A DNA stretch of 64,000 nt, from the NCBI RefSeq assembly GCF_900100605.1, contig NZ_FNCN01000009.1, positions 186,001 through 250,000 on the forward strand, in the 5' to 3' direction. The notes under the pieces are model-generated. The model had not been told where the DNA came from and made no database searches. It was given only the letters and a program-made list of their open reading frames with translations. Below, piece after piece: positions 16,181-25,121 of the stretch. The DNA is from Sinosporangium album. GTDB lineage: Bacteria; Actinomycetota; Actinomycetes; Streptosporangiales; Streptosporangiaceae. Every line of letters starts with the position of its first letter. Position 1 is the stretch's first letter. Position numbers and translations under genes: made by a program.

Positions 16181-17511
16181 GTGGTGTCGTCCCCGGAGTC
16201 CCCGGAACGTCCAGACCCGCCTGAGTCGCCCGAATCGCCCGGCTTGCCCGGCTCATCCTTAGAGCCGCGCTCCACCGGAGGGATGTCGTCGAGCATCGAC
16301 AGGTCGAACTCGACACCGCCCCTGACGAACGCCCCCGGGTCGTCGAGATCGCTCGCCGTCGGCATCAGGTCCGGGTGGGACCACACGGCGTCCCGGCCCT
16401 CGACGCCGCGCTCGGCGGCCAGCGCCTCCCACAGCGCCGCGGCCTCACGCAGCCGCCTGGGCCGCAACTCCAGCCCGACGAGCGTGGCGAACGTGCGCTC
16501 GGCGGGGCCGCCGGTGGCGCGGCGGCGCCGTACGGTCTCGGCGAGAGCGGCCGACGAGGGCAGCTTGCCGGCGGCCGCGGCGTCGACGATGGTGCCGACC
16601 CAGCCCTCGACGAGGGCGAGCATGGTCTCCAGGCGGGCGAGGGCCGCCTTCTGACGCTCGGTCTCCTCCGGCTTGAGCAGCGGCCCTCCGGACAGGGCCT
16701 CCTGGATCTTCTGCGGGTTGTTGAGGTCGAGCCCGCGCAACTGCTCCTCCAGCCCGGACATGTCGACCGTGATGCCCTTCGCGTATTCCTCGACGGCCCC
16801 GAGCAGGTGCGAACGCAGCCACGGCACGTGCTGGAACAGCCGGTGGTGGGCGGCCTCGCGCAGGGCCAGATAGAGCCGGATCTCATCGGCCGGGATCTCC
16901 AGCCCGCTGCTGAAGGCGGCCACCCCGCCGGGCAGAAGCGCGGCCGTGCCCGACAGCGGCAGCCCGATGTCGGCGGAGCCGACGACCTCCCTGGCGAGCG
17001 AGCCGAGGGCCTGGCCGATCTGGCTGCCGACCATCATGCCGCCCATCTGCTTGAGCATGCCGAGGAGCGGTCCGGCCATCGACTGGGCCTCGGACGGCAG
17101 CCCGGCGCTCCCGAGAGACCCGCTCATGGTGTCGACCATGCGCGCCGCGATCGGCTCACATAGCTGCTTCCAGACCGGGATGGTCTTTTCGATCCACTCG
17201 GAGCGACTCCACGCCTCGGGCGTCGTGATGCCGCTCGGAAGGGTGGTGACCTCGTTGAGCCAGAGGTCGGCGAGTCTGAGCGCGTCGACGATCTGTCGGC
17301 GCTCGCCCTCCATCACACTGGGGTCACCCTCCGCGACCACCGCGTGCCGCGCGATGTTCGTGGCGGTGTCCCAGTTGACGGGCCCCGAGCTGCGCGGCGC
17401 CGACAGCATGTCGGCGAACTGCCGCATAGCCGCGGCGATCTGGTCGGGATCGCCGAACATGGCAAAGGGATTGTCGTTGGGGTCGTTTTCGCGACCTGGC
17501 AGGTCAGTCAC
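16177..17511 (-). CDS. zinc-dependent metalloprotease of the DUF2342 family
   Basis: 444 residues from a GTG with GAGG upstream. The region around LREAAHHRLFQHVPWL matches the conserved EAAHxRLF motif of the DUF2342 family, proposed zincin-like proteases (Rv3195 homologues). Gly/Met-rich GMLKQMGGMMVGSQIG also fits the family. The C-terminal 30 residues are a low-complexity Gly-Asp-Ser tail. First gene of a two-gene operon with the NUDIX hydrolase. Biological substrate unknown. Confidence 0.85.
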   Translation of the reverse strand: MTDLPGRENDPNDNPFAMFGDPDQIAAAMRQFADMLSAPRSSGPVNWDTATNIARHAVVAEGDPSVMEGERRQIVDALRLADLWLNEVTTLPSGITTPEAWSRSEWIEKTIPVWKQLCEPIAARMVDTMSGSLGSAGLPSEAQSMAGPLLGMLKQMGGMMVGSQIGQALGSLAREVVGSADIGLPLSGTAALLPGGVAAFSSGLEIPADEIRLYLALREAAHHRLFQHVPWLRSHLLGAVEEYAKGITVDMSGLEEQLRGLDLNNPQKIQEALSGGPLLKPEETERQKAALARLETMLALVEGWVGTIVDAAAAGKLPSSAALAETVRRRRATGGPAERTFATLVGLELRPRRLREAAALWEALAAERGVEGRDAVWSHPDLMPTASDLDDPGAFVRGGVEFDLSMLDDIPPVERGSKDEPGKPGDSGDSGGSGRSGDSGDDTT

Positions 17512-17593
17512 TGCTCTACCTCGTGCAGGATGGAGGAGTCCACATCCGCCACGTTAGCCGCCCTGCGGCGGGTCAGTGCAAAGTGAGGATCTG

Positions 17594-18664
17594 GTGCCTA
17601 CCTCGAAACGCCACCGGCCACCGGTCGTAGCCGTCACCGGCGCGGCCTCCGGGCTAGGTGCGGAATTCCTCGCTCGCGTGGCCGCATCCTCGGATTTCCG
17701 CAGGGTGGTGGCCATTGACGAGCATCGCGGAGACGTGCAGGGCGTCACGTGGCGGGTCATCGATGTGCGCGATCCGCTCTTGGCGAACCGGATCTCCGAC
17801 ATCGATGTCCTCGTCCACCTGGCCGCGGACTACGCGCTCGACGCCGACCCCACCGAGCGCAGGTCGTACAACCTGCGCGCCGCCCAGACCGTCCTCACCG
17901 CCTGCGCCGCCGCTCGGGTGCGCCGGGTCGTGCTGGTGACCAGCGCGATGGTCTACGGCGCCGACCCGGAGAACCCCGTGCCCCTCCCGGAGGACTCCGA
18001 GGTGGCCGCCGAACTCGACACCGGCGTGGTCGGCGACCACCTGGAGATCGAGGCGCTGGCGCGGCGCTCGCTGCGCAGCCACCCGGGCCTGGAGGTCACC
18101 GTACTGCGGCCCGCCGCCGTGGTGGGGCCCGGCATCGACACCGTGGTCACCCGGCACTTCGAGGCGCCCCGCCTGCTGACGGTCAAGGGATGTTCGCCGC
18201 GCTGGCAGTTCTGCCACGTCGACGATCTCGTGAGCGCTCTTGAACTCGCCGCCCTCGGTGTGGTCACCGGCGCCGTCGCCGTCGGCTCGGACGGGTGGCT
18301 GGAGCAGGAGCGGGTCGAGGAGATCTCGGACATGCGCAGGTTCGAGCTCCCGGCCGCCATCACCTTCGGCACGGCACAGCGCCTCCACCGCCTCGGCATC
18401 ACCCCGGCCCCCGCCACCGACCTGCGCTACGTCGTCTACCCGTGGGTGACCGACTGCGTGACCCTGCGCAACGCGGGGTGGAAGCCGGCGTGGAGCAACG
18501 AGGCGGCGCTGGAGCTCCTCCTTGAGTTGCGGGCGGGCAAGCACGCCGTGGTGGGCCGCCGCCTGTCCGGCAAGGACGCCACGATCACGGCGGCCGGCGC
18601 CACCGTCGCGGTGATCGGCACGGCGGCGATCGTGCGGAGAGCCCGCCGCAAGCGCCGCCTGTAG
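17594..18664 (+). CDS. NAD-dependent epimerase/dehydratase (extended SDR)
   Basis: 356 residues from the GTG at 17594 (GAGG five bases upstream); a GTG at 17576 would add six residues. The N-terminal VTGAASGLG is the dinucleotide-binding glycine motif, VHLAADYAL follows, and TSAMVYGA is where the catalytic Ser and Tyr lie. The Lys of the YxxxK motif is not clearly kept (YGADPEN), so catalysis may be altered. The C-terminus ends in a hydrophobic helix plus an Arg/Lys tail (AVIGTAAIVRRARRKRRL), suggesting membrane association. Substrate unknown. Confidence 0.8.
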   Translation: MPTSKRHRPPVVAVTGAASGLGAEFLARVAASSDFRRVVAIDEHRGDVQGVTWRVIDVRDPLLANRISDIDVLVHLAADYALDADPTERRSYNLRAAQTVLTACAAARVRRVVLVTSAMVYGADPENPVPLPEDSEVAAELDTGVVGDHLEIEALARRSLRSHPGLEVTVLRPAAVVGPGIDTVVTRHFEAPRLLTVKGCSPRWQFCHVDDLVSALELAALGVVTGAVAVGSDGWLEQERVEEISDMRRFELPAAITFGTAQRLHRLGITPAPATDLRYVVYPWVTDCVTLRNAGWKPAWSNEAALELLLELRAGKHAVVGRRLSGKDATITAAGATVAVIGTAAIVRRARRKRRL

Positions 18665-18667
18665 GCT
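18662..18667 (+). promoter_or_regulatory. -10 element of a leaderless moaE promoter
   Basis: TAGGCT ends 7 nt before the moaE GTG, overlapping the stop of the previous gene; no ribosome binding site is present. The same hexamer at 19118-19123 stands 6 nt before the next gene. Confidence 0.45.
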
Positions 18668-18674
18668 CCGTGGA

Positions 18675-19100
18675 GTGGACGTAATACGCCTCCTGGGCAT
18701 TCGTGACACTCCGCTGTCGGTCGACGAGGTCCTGACCTCGGTCGGCGACCGCGAGGCGGGAGGCACGACCCTGTTCGTCGGCACGGTCCGTGACCACGAC
18801 CACGGCAGGTCCGTGACCGACCTGTCCTACTCCGCGCACCCGACGGCGGAGCGGGAGTTGCGGCGTGTCGCGGAGAAGGTCGCCGCGGACTTCCCGTTGC
18901 GGGCGCTTTCCGCCGTACACCGGGTGGGCGACCTGCGAGTGGGCGACATCGCGGTGATCGTGGCCGTGGCGTCGGCGCACCGCGCGGAGGCGTTCGAGGC
19001 GTCCCGCCGGCTGATCGACGACCTCAAGCGCGAGGTTCCGATCTGGAAGCAGCAGGTTTTCGCCGACGGCTCCAGCGAGTGGGTCGGTGCGTGCGAATGA
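18675..19100 (+). CDS. moaE: molybdopterin synthase catalytic subunit
   Basis: 141 residues, the usual MoaE size. It converts cyclic pyranopterin monophosphate to molybdopterin using sulfur carried by MoaD. Diagnostic features are GGTTLFVGTVRDHDHG, the SAHPTAERELRRVA segment, HRVGDLRVGDIAVIVAVASAHR, and DLKREVPIWKQQVF with the catalytic lysines. MoaD and other molybdenum cofactor genes are not in the window, as is common in actinomycetes. Starts with GTG directly downstream of TAGGCT. Confidence 0.93.
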   Translation: MDVIRLLGIRDTPLSVDEVLTSVGDREAGGTTLFVGTVRDHDHGRSVTDLSYSAHPTAERELRRVAEKVAADFPLRALSAVHRVGDLRVGDIAVIVAVASAHRAEAFEASRRLIDDLKREVPIWKQQVFADGSSEWVGACE

Positions 19101-19117
19101 CGCCCTCGCACAGCGCA

Positions 19118-19123
19118 TAGGCT
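19118..19123 (+). promoter_or_regulatory. -10 element of a leaderless promoter for the PDZ protease gene
   Basis: TAGGCT ends 6 nt before the ATG at 19130 and no Shine-Dalgarno lies between, so transcription probably begins at or next to the start codon. Confidence 0.45.
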
Positions 19124-19129
19124 TCGTCC

Positions 19130-20176
19130 ATGTCGCGACGAGCGCTGACCTTGATGGTCGCGGGCCTGCTCACTCTGGTGCTCGGTGTCACCGGAGCCAT
19201 GCTCCCGGTGCCCTATGTCGTGCTGAGTCCCGGCCCCACGGAGAACACGATCGGCAGTGTCAAGGGCAAGCCGGTCATCGAGGTGAAGGGTCGCGATACC
19301 TATCCCACGCAAGGCAGTCTCAGCCTGGTCACCGTGGCCTACCAGGGAGGACCCACGTCCAGGATCAGCCTGCTGTCCGCGCTGCGGGGCTGGATCGATC
19401 CGACGATCGCGGTCGTGCCTGAGGAGTCCATCTTCCCCCGCAGCAGCACGGCGGAACAGGTCGAGCGGCAGAACTCCATGGAGATGACCAACTCCCAGGA
19501 CGACGCCACGGCGGCGGCCCTCACCGCGTTGAAGATCCCTTACACGTCGGCCGTGGCCGTCATGAGCGTCGAGAAGGGCAAGCCCGCGGAGGGCGAACTC
19601 AAGGTCGGCGACGAGATCACCTCGGTCGACGGCGTCGCCGTCGACAAGGTCACCAAGGTGGCCGCCGCCGTACAGACGCACAAGCCGGGGGCGACCGTGA
19701 CCTTCGGCATCACGCGTGGCGGCGAATCGCTGACCATCCCGGTGGGCACGGCGGCCGGGGCGGGCGGCAAGGCCATGGTGGGCGTGACCATGCAGGCCGC
19801 GTTCAAGTTCCCTTTCAAGGTCGACATCAGCGTCGGCGACGTGGGCGGCCCGAGCGCGGGGCTGATGTTCTCGCTCGGCATCATCGACAAGCTCACCCCC
19901 GGCGCGATGACAGGGGGCAAGGCGATCGCGGGCACGGGGACCATCACTCCCGACGGTCACGTCGGTGCGATCGGCGGCATTCCCCAGAAAATGGTCGGCG
20001 CACGTAATGAGGGCGCGTCCATCTTCTTGACCCCGGCCGACAACTGCGCCGAAGCGCTCGCCTCCGCTCCGTCCGGCCTCAGACTCGTCAAAGTCTCGAC
20101 CCTCGATGATGCGATCACGTCGCTCGACGCCTTGCGCACCGGTTCAGGCTCAGTTCCGGCATGTACGGCGAAGTGA
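19130..20176 (+). CDS. membrane-anchored PDZ-domain Lon-like protease (YlbL family)
   Basis: 348 residues. One N-terminal transmembrane helix (residues 6-27) is followed by an extracytoplasmic region. A PDZ domain (about 140-205: KPAEGELKVGDEITSVDG) precedes a Lon-type S16 protease domain. The catalytic Ser is in GGPSAGL and the Lys in GGIPQKMVGA, both present, so it should be active. It is the homologue of Rv3194c and sits next to UPF0182 as in mycobacteria. The substrate is unknown; quality control at the membrane is plausible. Confidence 0.9.
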   Translation: MSRRALTLMVAGLLTLVLGVTGAMLPVPYVVLSPGPTENTIGSVKGKPVIEVKGRDTYPTQGSLSLVTVAYQGGPTSRISLLSALRGWIDPTIAVVPEESIFPRSSTAEQVERQNSMEMTNSQDDATAAALTALKIPYTSAVAVMSVEKGKPAEGELKVGDEITSVDGVAVDKVTKVAAAVQTHKPGATVTFGITRGGESLTIPVGTAAGAGGKAMVGVTMQAAFKFPFKVDISVGDVGGPSAGLMFSLGIIDKLTPGAMTGGKAIAGTGTITPDGHVGAIGGIPQKMVGARNEGASIFLTPADNCAEALASAPSGLRLVKVSTLDDAITSLDALRTGSGSVPACTAK

Positions 20177-20362
20177 TTTTCCGCCCTTCCCGTACGGCAC
20201 CGCGCGCCTACTCACGTGCCCCGGTCACACATCTGTCACATTCACCACATGCGGGCACTTTGATGTCCTCCATCGCGTTAGCCGTACATAACACCGTGCG
20301 TGGAGGCTGTGGCGTGCCCGTGGCAGGGCGGTGTGACTCGACCGTCGCCATGCCGGTGTAGG

Positions 20363-20391
20363 TTGCCAGACACGGATCGTCGCTCTATAAG
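20363..20391 (+). promoter_or_regulatory. sigma-A-type promoter of the UPF0182 gene
   Basis: TTGCCA (20363-20368), 17-bp spacer, TATAAG (20386-20391). Transcription would begin near 20398, giving a very short leader carrying AAGGGG (20394-20399). Confidence 0.65.
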
Positions 20392-20405
20392 ACAAGGGGT
20401 TGGCC

Positions 20406-23357
20406 TTGAGCTTCCGGAGCCCCGGGGCCGGTAGGGCGATGCGTATGCCTCGCCGGCCACGCTTGCTTCTCCCCGTCGCGATCGCGCTTGTCGCGATTGT
20501 GGCTTTCTTGTTTTTGTTCTCTGGTGTTTACACCGATTATCTGTGGTTCGACTCGGTTGATTACACGCCGGTCTTCTCCGGGATGCTCTGGACCCAGACG
20601 CTGCTCTTCGTTCTGGGTGCGGTGCTGATGATCGCGATCGTCGGCGGCAACATGCTGCTGGCGTACCGCACCCGTCCGATGTTCGGTCCGGCGATGTTCG
20701 GCGGAGCCAGCGGTGCCGACCGCTACCGCATGGCCCTCGACCCCCACCGGAAGCTGATCTTCTGGGTGGGCATGGCCCTGCTGGCGCTCTTCGCCGGCTC
20801 GTCCACCTCGGCGCAGTGGAAGACCTGGCTCCTGTTCATCAACGGCCAGCCGTTCGGGAAGACCGATCCCGAGTTCGGGATGGACATCTCCTTCTTCATG
20901 TTCACCTATCCGTTCCTCCGGATGGTGCTGAACTTCCTCTTCACCGCAGTGATCATCACGGCCGTCCTCGCGGCGATCACGCACTACCTCTACGGCGGGT
21001 TCCGGCTCCAGTCCCCGGGCGTCCACGCCTCGCGCGCCGCCCGCGTGCACCTCTCAGTGCTGCTGGGTGTCTTCGTGCTGCTGAAGGCCGTCGCATACTG
21101 GGTGGACCGCTTCGGGCTGGTCTTCTCGACCCGCGGCAAGGTGTTCGGCGCGTCCTACACCGACATCAACGCGGTGCTCCCGGCCAAGACCATCCTCGCG
21201 ATCATCGCCTTGATCTGCGCCCTGCTGTTCTTCGCCGGCATCGTGCGCTCCGGCGGCATGCTCCCCGGCGTGGCCTTCGGCCTGCTCGTCCTCTCGGCCA
21301 TCCTCATCGGCGGCGTCTACCCCGCCCTGGTCGAGCAGTTCCAGGTCAAGCCCAACCAGCAGAGCCGCGAGCGGGAGTCCATCCAGCGCAACATCGCCGC
21401 GACGAGAGACGCCTACAACCTCACCGATACCAAGGTCACCGACTACAGCGCCAAGACCGAGGCCACCGGCGCCGAGCAGCAGACCGAGGCCAACACCATC
21501 CCCGGTGTCCGCCTTCTCGACCCGAGCCTCATGTCGCCGACGTTCCAGCAGCTCCAGCAGATCAGGGGCTACTACAAGTTCCCCGAGCAGCTCGACATCG
21601 ACCGCTACAAGGGTGAGGACGGCGTGAGCCGCGACACCATCGTCGCGACCCGCGAGATCGGAACGCCGCCCGAAGGGCAGCAGAACTGGATCAACAACCA
21701 CCTCGTCTACACCCACGGGTTCGGCTTCGTCGCCGCTCCCGGCAACGGCACCGACGCCAACGGCCGCCCCGACTTCGTCGAGCGCGACATCCCGCCGGCC
21801 GGCGGCCTCGGCACATTCGAGCCCCGCATCTACTTCGGGGAGAACTCGCCGGAATACTCCATCGTCGGAGCACAGCCCAACGGGCCGAAGATCGAGCTCG
21901 ACTACCCCGACGACCGGGCGCCGAACGGGCAGGTCAACTACACCTACGCCGGCAAGGGCGGCGTGCCGATCGGCAACTTCTTCACCCGCATGCTCTACGC
22001 CGTCAAGTACGGCGAGCCCAACCTGATCCTGTCCTCCGACGTCAACTCGGCCTCGCGGATCATGTACCTCAGGGAGCCCCTGAAGCGGGTGGGGCAGGTC
22101 GCCCCCTTCCTGACCCTTGACCAGGACCCCTACCCGGCCGTCGCCAACGGGCGCATCGTGTGGATCGTGGACGGCTACACCACGTCCGACTCCTACCCGT
22201 ACGCCGAGCGGCGCAGCCTCCGCAGCTTGATCAACGACTCGATCAGCGAGCGGCTCCGGCAGCCCCTCCCGCGCGACGACGTCAACTACATGCGCAACTC
22301 GGTCAAGGCGACCGTCGACGCCTACGACGGCACCGTCACCCTGTACGCGTGGGATGAGAACGACCCGGTCCTCAAGACCTGGACCAAGGCGTTCGGCGGC
22401 ATCGTCAAGCCGAGGTCCGAGCTGGACAAGACCGAGATCCGCCAGCACGTGCGCTACCCCGAGGACATGTTCAAGGTCCAGCGGGAGATGCTCGCGCAAT
22501 ACCACGTGACCGACGCCGACGCCTTCTACGGCGGCCAGGACTTCTGGAAGGTCCCCGCCGATCCGGCGACCGGCAAGAGCAAGCAGCCGCCGTACTACCT
22601 GACCATGAAGATGCCCGGCGAAGCCGAGCCGCGCTTCTCGCTGACCAGCACCTTCGTGCCGAACCAGCGGCAGAACATGGCGGCCTTCATGGCGGTCGAC
22701 GCCACCGGCGACCCCAACGCCAAACTGCAGGTGCTCCAACTACCGAGCACCACGGCCATCCAAGGGCCCGAACAGGCGCAGAACACCTTCGACTCCGATC
22801 CACGGGTGTCGACGGAACTCAACCTGCTACGCGGCACCGGCGGAGCCACCGAGGTCCTCAACGGCAACCTGCTGACCCTGCCGTTCGCCGGCGGCCTCCT
22901 CTACGTGGAGCCCGTCTACGTCCAGCCCAAGGCGGCCACCTCGGCCCGCTACCCGACCCTGCAGCGGGTGCTCGTCCTGTTCGGTGACAAGGTCGGCTTC
23001 GGCCCCAGCCTCAAGGACGCGCTCAACCAGGTCTTCGGCGAATCCGGCGGCGAAGCCAAACCGCCGTCCCAGGAGCAGAAGCCCGGCGAAGCCGAGCAGT
23101 CCAAGCCCACCGGCCCGCTCGCCAAGGCGATCGACGACGCCCAGAAGGCCTACGCCGACTCCGAGAAGGCCCTGTCGGCCGACCCGCCCGACTGGGCGGG
23201 GTACGGCGAAGCCCAGAAGCGCCTCCAGGACTCCCTGAACAAGCTCCAGAGCGAGTCCAAGGCCTCACCGGCCGCCTCACCCTCGCCGCCCGCCACCCCG
23301 ACGCCGACTCCCAGCCCATCGGCCACACCAACCCCGAGCCCAACCGGAGGCCCATAG
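20406..23357 (+). CDS. UPF0182 family large membrane protein
   Basis: 983 residues from a TTG at 20406, six bases after AAGGGG; family N-termini begin SFRSPGAGR, supporting this start. Seven hydrophobic segments lie in the first 300 residues, followed by a large extracytoplasmic domain (RESIQRNIAATRDAYNL; PYYLTMKMPGE; FMAVDATGDPN) and a disordered Pro/Thr/Ser-rich tail. Homologues such as Rv3193c are universal in actinobacteria; their biochemical role is unknown. Neighbour order with the PDZ protease is conserved. Confidence 0.92.
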   Translation: MSFRSPGAGRAMRMPRRPRLLLPVAIALVAIVAFLFLFSGVYTDYLWFDSVDYTPVFSGMLWTQTLLFVLGAVLMIAIVGGNMLLAYRTRPMFGPAMFGGASGADRYRMALDPHRKLIFWVGMALLALFAGSSTSAQWKTWLLFINGQPFGKTDPEFGMDISFFMFTYPFLRMVLNFLFTAVIITAVLAAITHYLYGGFRLQSPGVHASRAARVHLSVLLGVFVLLKAVAYWVDRFGLVFSTRGKVFGASYTDINAVLPAKTILAIIALICALLFFAGIVRSGGMLPGVAFGLLVLSAILIGGVYPALVEQFQVKPNQQSRERESIQRNIAATRDAYNLTDTKVTDYSAKTEATGAEQQTEANTIPGVRLLDPSLMSPTFQQLQQIRGYYKFPEQLDIDRYKGEDGVSRDTIVATREIGTPPEGQQNWINNHLVYTHGFGFVAAPGNGTDANGRPDFVERDIPPAGGLGTFEPRIYFGENSPEYSIVGAQPNGPKIELDYPDDRAPNGQVNYTYAGKGGVPIGNFFTRMLYAVKYGEPNLILSSDVNSASRIMYLREPLKRVGQVAPFLTLDQDPYPAVANGRIVWIVDGYTTSDSYPYAERRSLRSLINDSISERLRQPLPRDDVNYMRNSVKATVDAYDGTVTLYAWDENDPVLKTWTKAFGGIVKPRSELDKTEIRQHVRYPEDMFKVQREMLAQYHVTDADAFYGGQDFWKVPADPATGKSKQPPYYLTMKMPGEAEPRFSLTSTFVPNQRQNMAAFMAVDATGDPNAKLQVLQLPSTTAIQGPEQAQNTFDSDPRVSTELNLLRGTGGATEVLNGNLLTLPFAGGLLYVEPVYVQPKAATSARYPTLQRVLVLFGDKVGFGPSLKDALNQVFGESGGEAKPPSQEQKPGEAEQSKPTGPLAKAIDDAQKAYADSEKALSADPPDWAGYGEAQKRLQDSLNKLQSESKASPAASPSPPATPTPTPSPSATPTPSPTGGP

Positions 23358-23410
23358 CCAACTGATTTGCCTCCACCCCTGATCGCGGATAGTCTTTCCA
23401 AGCACGACGA

Positions 23411-23484
23411 CGCGGGGTGGAGCAGTTCGGTAGCTCGCTGGGCTCATAACCCAGAGGTCGCAGGTTCAAATCCTGCCCCCGCTA
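23411..23484 (+). tRNA. initiator tRNA-fMet (anticodon CAT)
   Basis: Complete cloverleaf. The acceptor starts with an unpaired C1 (CGCGGGG with CCCCGC), D-arm stem GAGC/GCTC, and anticodon stem CTGGG/CCCAG around CTCATAA with CAT at 23445-23447. The T-arm is GCAGG-TTCAAAT-CCTGC. The mismatch at 1:72 and three consecutive G:C pairs in the anticodon stem identify the initiator tRNA. The 3' CCA is not encoded. Confidence 0.97.
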
Positions 23485-23488
23485 CTAA

Positions 23489-23530
23489 ATTGAGGGCCCG
23501 GTTTCCGGAGACGGAAGCCGGGCCCTCAAT
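23489..23530 (+). terminator. tRNA terminator hairpin, 19-bp stem
   Basis: Stem 23489-23507 with 23512-23530, loop GAGA, perfect except for one G-T wobble. Begins 4 nt after the tRNA. Confidence 0.85.
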
Positions 23531-23645
23531 CATGTGGAGGCAGGCCTGCCGGAGCGGCGAGGGCGGCTGCGGCGATAGCGCTGGGCGGCGGGGCATTCCC
23601 GATCACCTTCCGAACTCCAGGGGAGCACTGTTCAGTTCAGGAACA

Positions 23646-23930
23646 TCACCGATGACGCACCGACATGTGGCGGATCGGAGCCTCCAAAGCGACTTTCTCG
23701 CAGACCTCCAGCAGCCGCGGGTGCTGGGTCAGCCTGACATACCCCTGCGGAGGATGGAAGGAACCCAGTCCATCTCGCAGCCGGGCGATCGGCGCCCCCG
23801 GGTATTCGGTGACGTGAAGGATCGGGATGGCGAAAACCTGCTCCAGGTTCTGCACGTAGGCCAGGACGCTCGCGCCGTTCCCCACCCGGGCGCGTTCGGC
23901 GATCAGCGCGATCTGCTCGGGACCGTTGAC
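23646..23930 (-). pseudogene. 3' fragment of a split gene of unknown family
   Basis: A frame of about 95 codons with good codon bias ends at the TGA at 23646-23648 (PEQIALIAERARVGNGASVL, then LHVTEYPG and PPQGYVRL). It has no proper start; the nearest GTG (23885) lies inside the conserved-looking part. Its upstream half appears at 24962-25060 in the same frame relative to a shared 23-bp repeat. The intact protein would be about 115 residues or more. Family not recognised; an ASCH/PUA-like fold is a guess. Confidence 0.5.
23901..23923. repeat. 23-bp direct repeat, left copy
   Basis: Identical to 24962-24984. The two copies flank the DUF1963 gene, 1,061 bp apart, and lie in the same reading frame of the split gene. 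Confidence 0.85.
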
Positions 23931-24053
23931 CCACTTTGACAGTGCCGCGTCGGCGCTGCTCGGCGGGCACGGCCTACCGGTGGCGCAAGGCGGCTCCCGC
24001 CCGGCTGGAGCGCCTGCGGAGCGATGCGGCGCTGGCGTCGGCGGCGGGTTCTT

Positions 24054-24872
24054 TTATGGATTCCAGAAGCATGTGACACATACCCGGTCGAAACGCCGGG
24101 CGACCAGATCCTGCCTTCGGATCACCCAGTGAAGGAAAAGGCCTTCCCTGCCCTTGATATCGGGTATCCAGTCGGCCAGTAGCACCCAGTCCCCGAGGTT
24201 GCCGGTCTCGCCCGCTTGTATCGCAGCCGACTCCACGGGGTTCACGTCCATGCTTTCCTCGTTGGCGTGCCCACCTACCTGCACCCAGCCGTCATGGGGA
24301 GAGCCACCGCCGTCCACATTCCACACCGTCGCGTTGATTTCGCTCCCGTAGGGTTCCCAGGGAAGGTCCTCGCCCTGCCAACCATGGGCTGTGGCCTTGG
24401 TCCTGAAGCCGTGCAACGGCAGGGACACATCGGTGGTCAGGCGTAGTACACCCTGCGGGAATGCCTCGACTATCTCCCGGTAATCCGGGGCCTCACCGTA
24501 GAAGCTGGGGATTTTCGCCCGTTCCTCGACGGCCGCCCCCTCGGGAACGTACATCACTTCTCCGTAAGCGTCCGGGTCGGGGAACGCGAACAGCAGCAGA
24601 CGACCGTCGGTCGGCAGCGGGAGTCCCGTCACCTCTTCGGGCAGGTCTGCGCAATTGAGCGAGGCGACGAGGGGATATTCGGGGTCCGGGGCGTCGGGGG
24701 GAAGGAGCAGGGGGCCACCGTAGCGGCCCACGACGGGTCCGTCCCCGTCCGTCGTCAGGGTCGCGCATGGGAGGGCGGCGTCTGTCCACTGTTCCACAAC
24801 CGCGGAGGGGACATTCTGCCTCAGCATCTCCGCACGGTATTGGGCAAGCTTGTCCAACATTTCCGGCGTCAT
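24054..24872 (-). CDS. DUF1963 (YwqG-like) protein
   Basis: 272 residues from the ATG at 24872. DUF1963 features include the early LTTDGDGPVVGRYGGPLLLP, the carbohydrate-binding-like LLLFAFPDPDAYGEVMYVP, and the terminal HANEESMDVN segment. The family has no established enzymatic role and often acts as an accessory or immunity-like protein near polymorphic toxins. The gene sits between 23-bp direct repeats inside a disrupted gene, so it is likely a later arrival. No clear ribosome binding site. Confidence 0.8.
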   Translation of the reverse strand: MTPEMLDKLAQYRAEMLRQNVPSAVVEQWTDAALPCATLTTDGDGPVVGRYGGPLLLPPDAPDPEYPLVASLNCADLPEEVTGLPLPTDGRLLLFAFPDPDAYGEVMYVPEGAAVEERAKIPSFYGEAPDYREIVEAFPQGVLRLTTDVSLPLHGFRTKATAHGWQGEDLPWEPYGSEINATVWNVDGGGSPHDGWVQVGGHANEESMDVNPVESAAIQAGETGNLGDWVLLADWIPDIKGREGLFLHWVIRRQDLVARRFDRVCVTCFWNP

Positions 24873-24961
24873 GCGGGAACCATAGTGGTTCCGTCCCCGC
24901 CATATACGCGGTGCGCAAACACGGCAATCGTCGACTTCCTGGCCGAAGCAGCACACGCCCG

Positions 24962-24984
24962 GATCAGCGCGATCTGCTCGGGAC
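24962..24984. repeat. 23-bp direct repeat, right copy
   Basis: Identical to 23901-23923; see the left copy. Deleting one repeat and the intervening DNA would rejoin the two gene fragments in frame. Confidence 0.85.
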
Positions 24985-25060
24985 GGTCGATTGCAGCAGG
25001 CCGCAGGTCGATGACGGCGGTCAGCCGCGAAAGCGGCGCGTTCAGGTAGACGAACCATGT
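24962..25060 (-). pseudogene. 5' fragment of the same split gene
   Basis: On the minus strand, TWFVYLNAPLSRLTAV leads into IDRPEQIALI at the 23-bp repeat, matching the frame of the 3' fragment at 23646-23930. No in-frame start codon is visible upstream before the 25-bp tandem repeat, so the N-terminus is also missing. After the repeat the frame becomes unrelated sequence. Confidence 0.45.
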
Positions 25061-25065
25061 CCTCC

Positions 25066-25115
25066 CTTGGCATCGGTCGGGACATCGGACCTTGGCATCG
25101 GTCGGGACATCGGAC
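25066..25115. repeat. two tandem 25-bp repeats
   Basis: Units at 25066-25090 and 25091-25115 are identical (core GGCATCGGTCGGGACATCGG), between the MFS stop and the split-gene remnant. Confidence 0.9.
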
Positions 25116-25121
25116 CGTGCG

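Noticed and set aside
21054-22739. 561-codon minus-strand frame inside the UPF0182 gene
   Set aside because: Antisense to a well-recognised family member; Val/Gly/Asp-rich pattern is typical of high-GC shadow frames.
23938-24073. Plus-strand frame reading AYRWRKAAPARLERLRS before the DUF1963 stop
   Set aside because: Has no start and no recognisable domain; possibly another remnant but not separable from chance.
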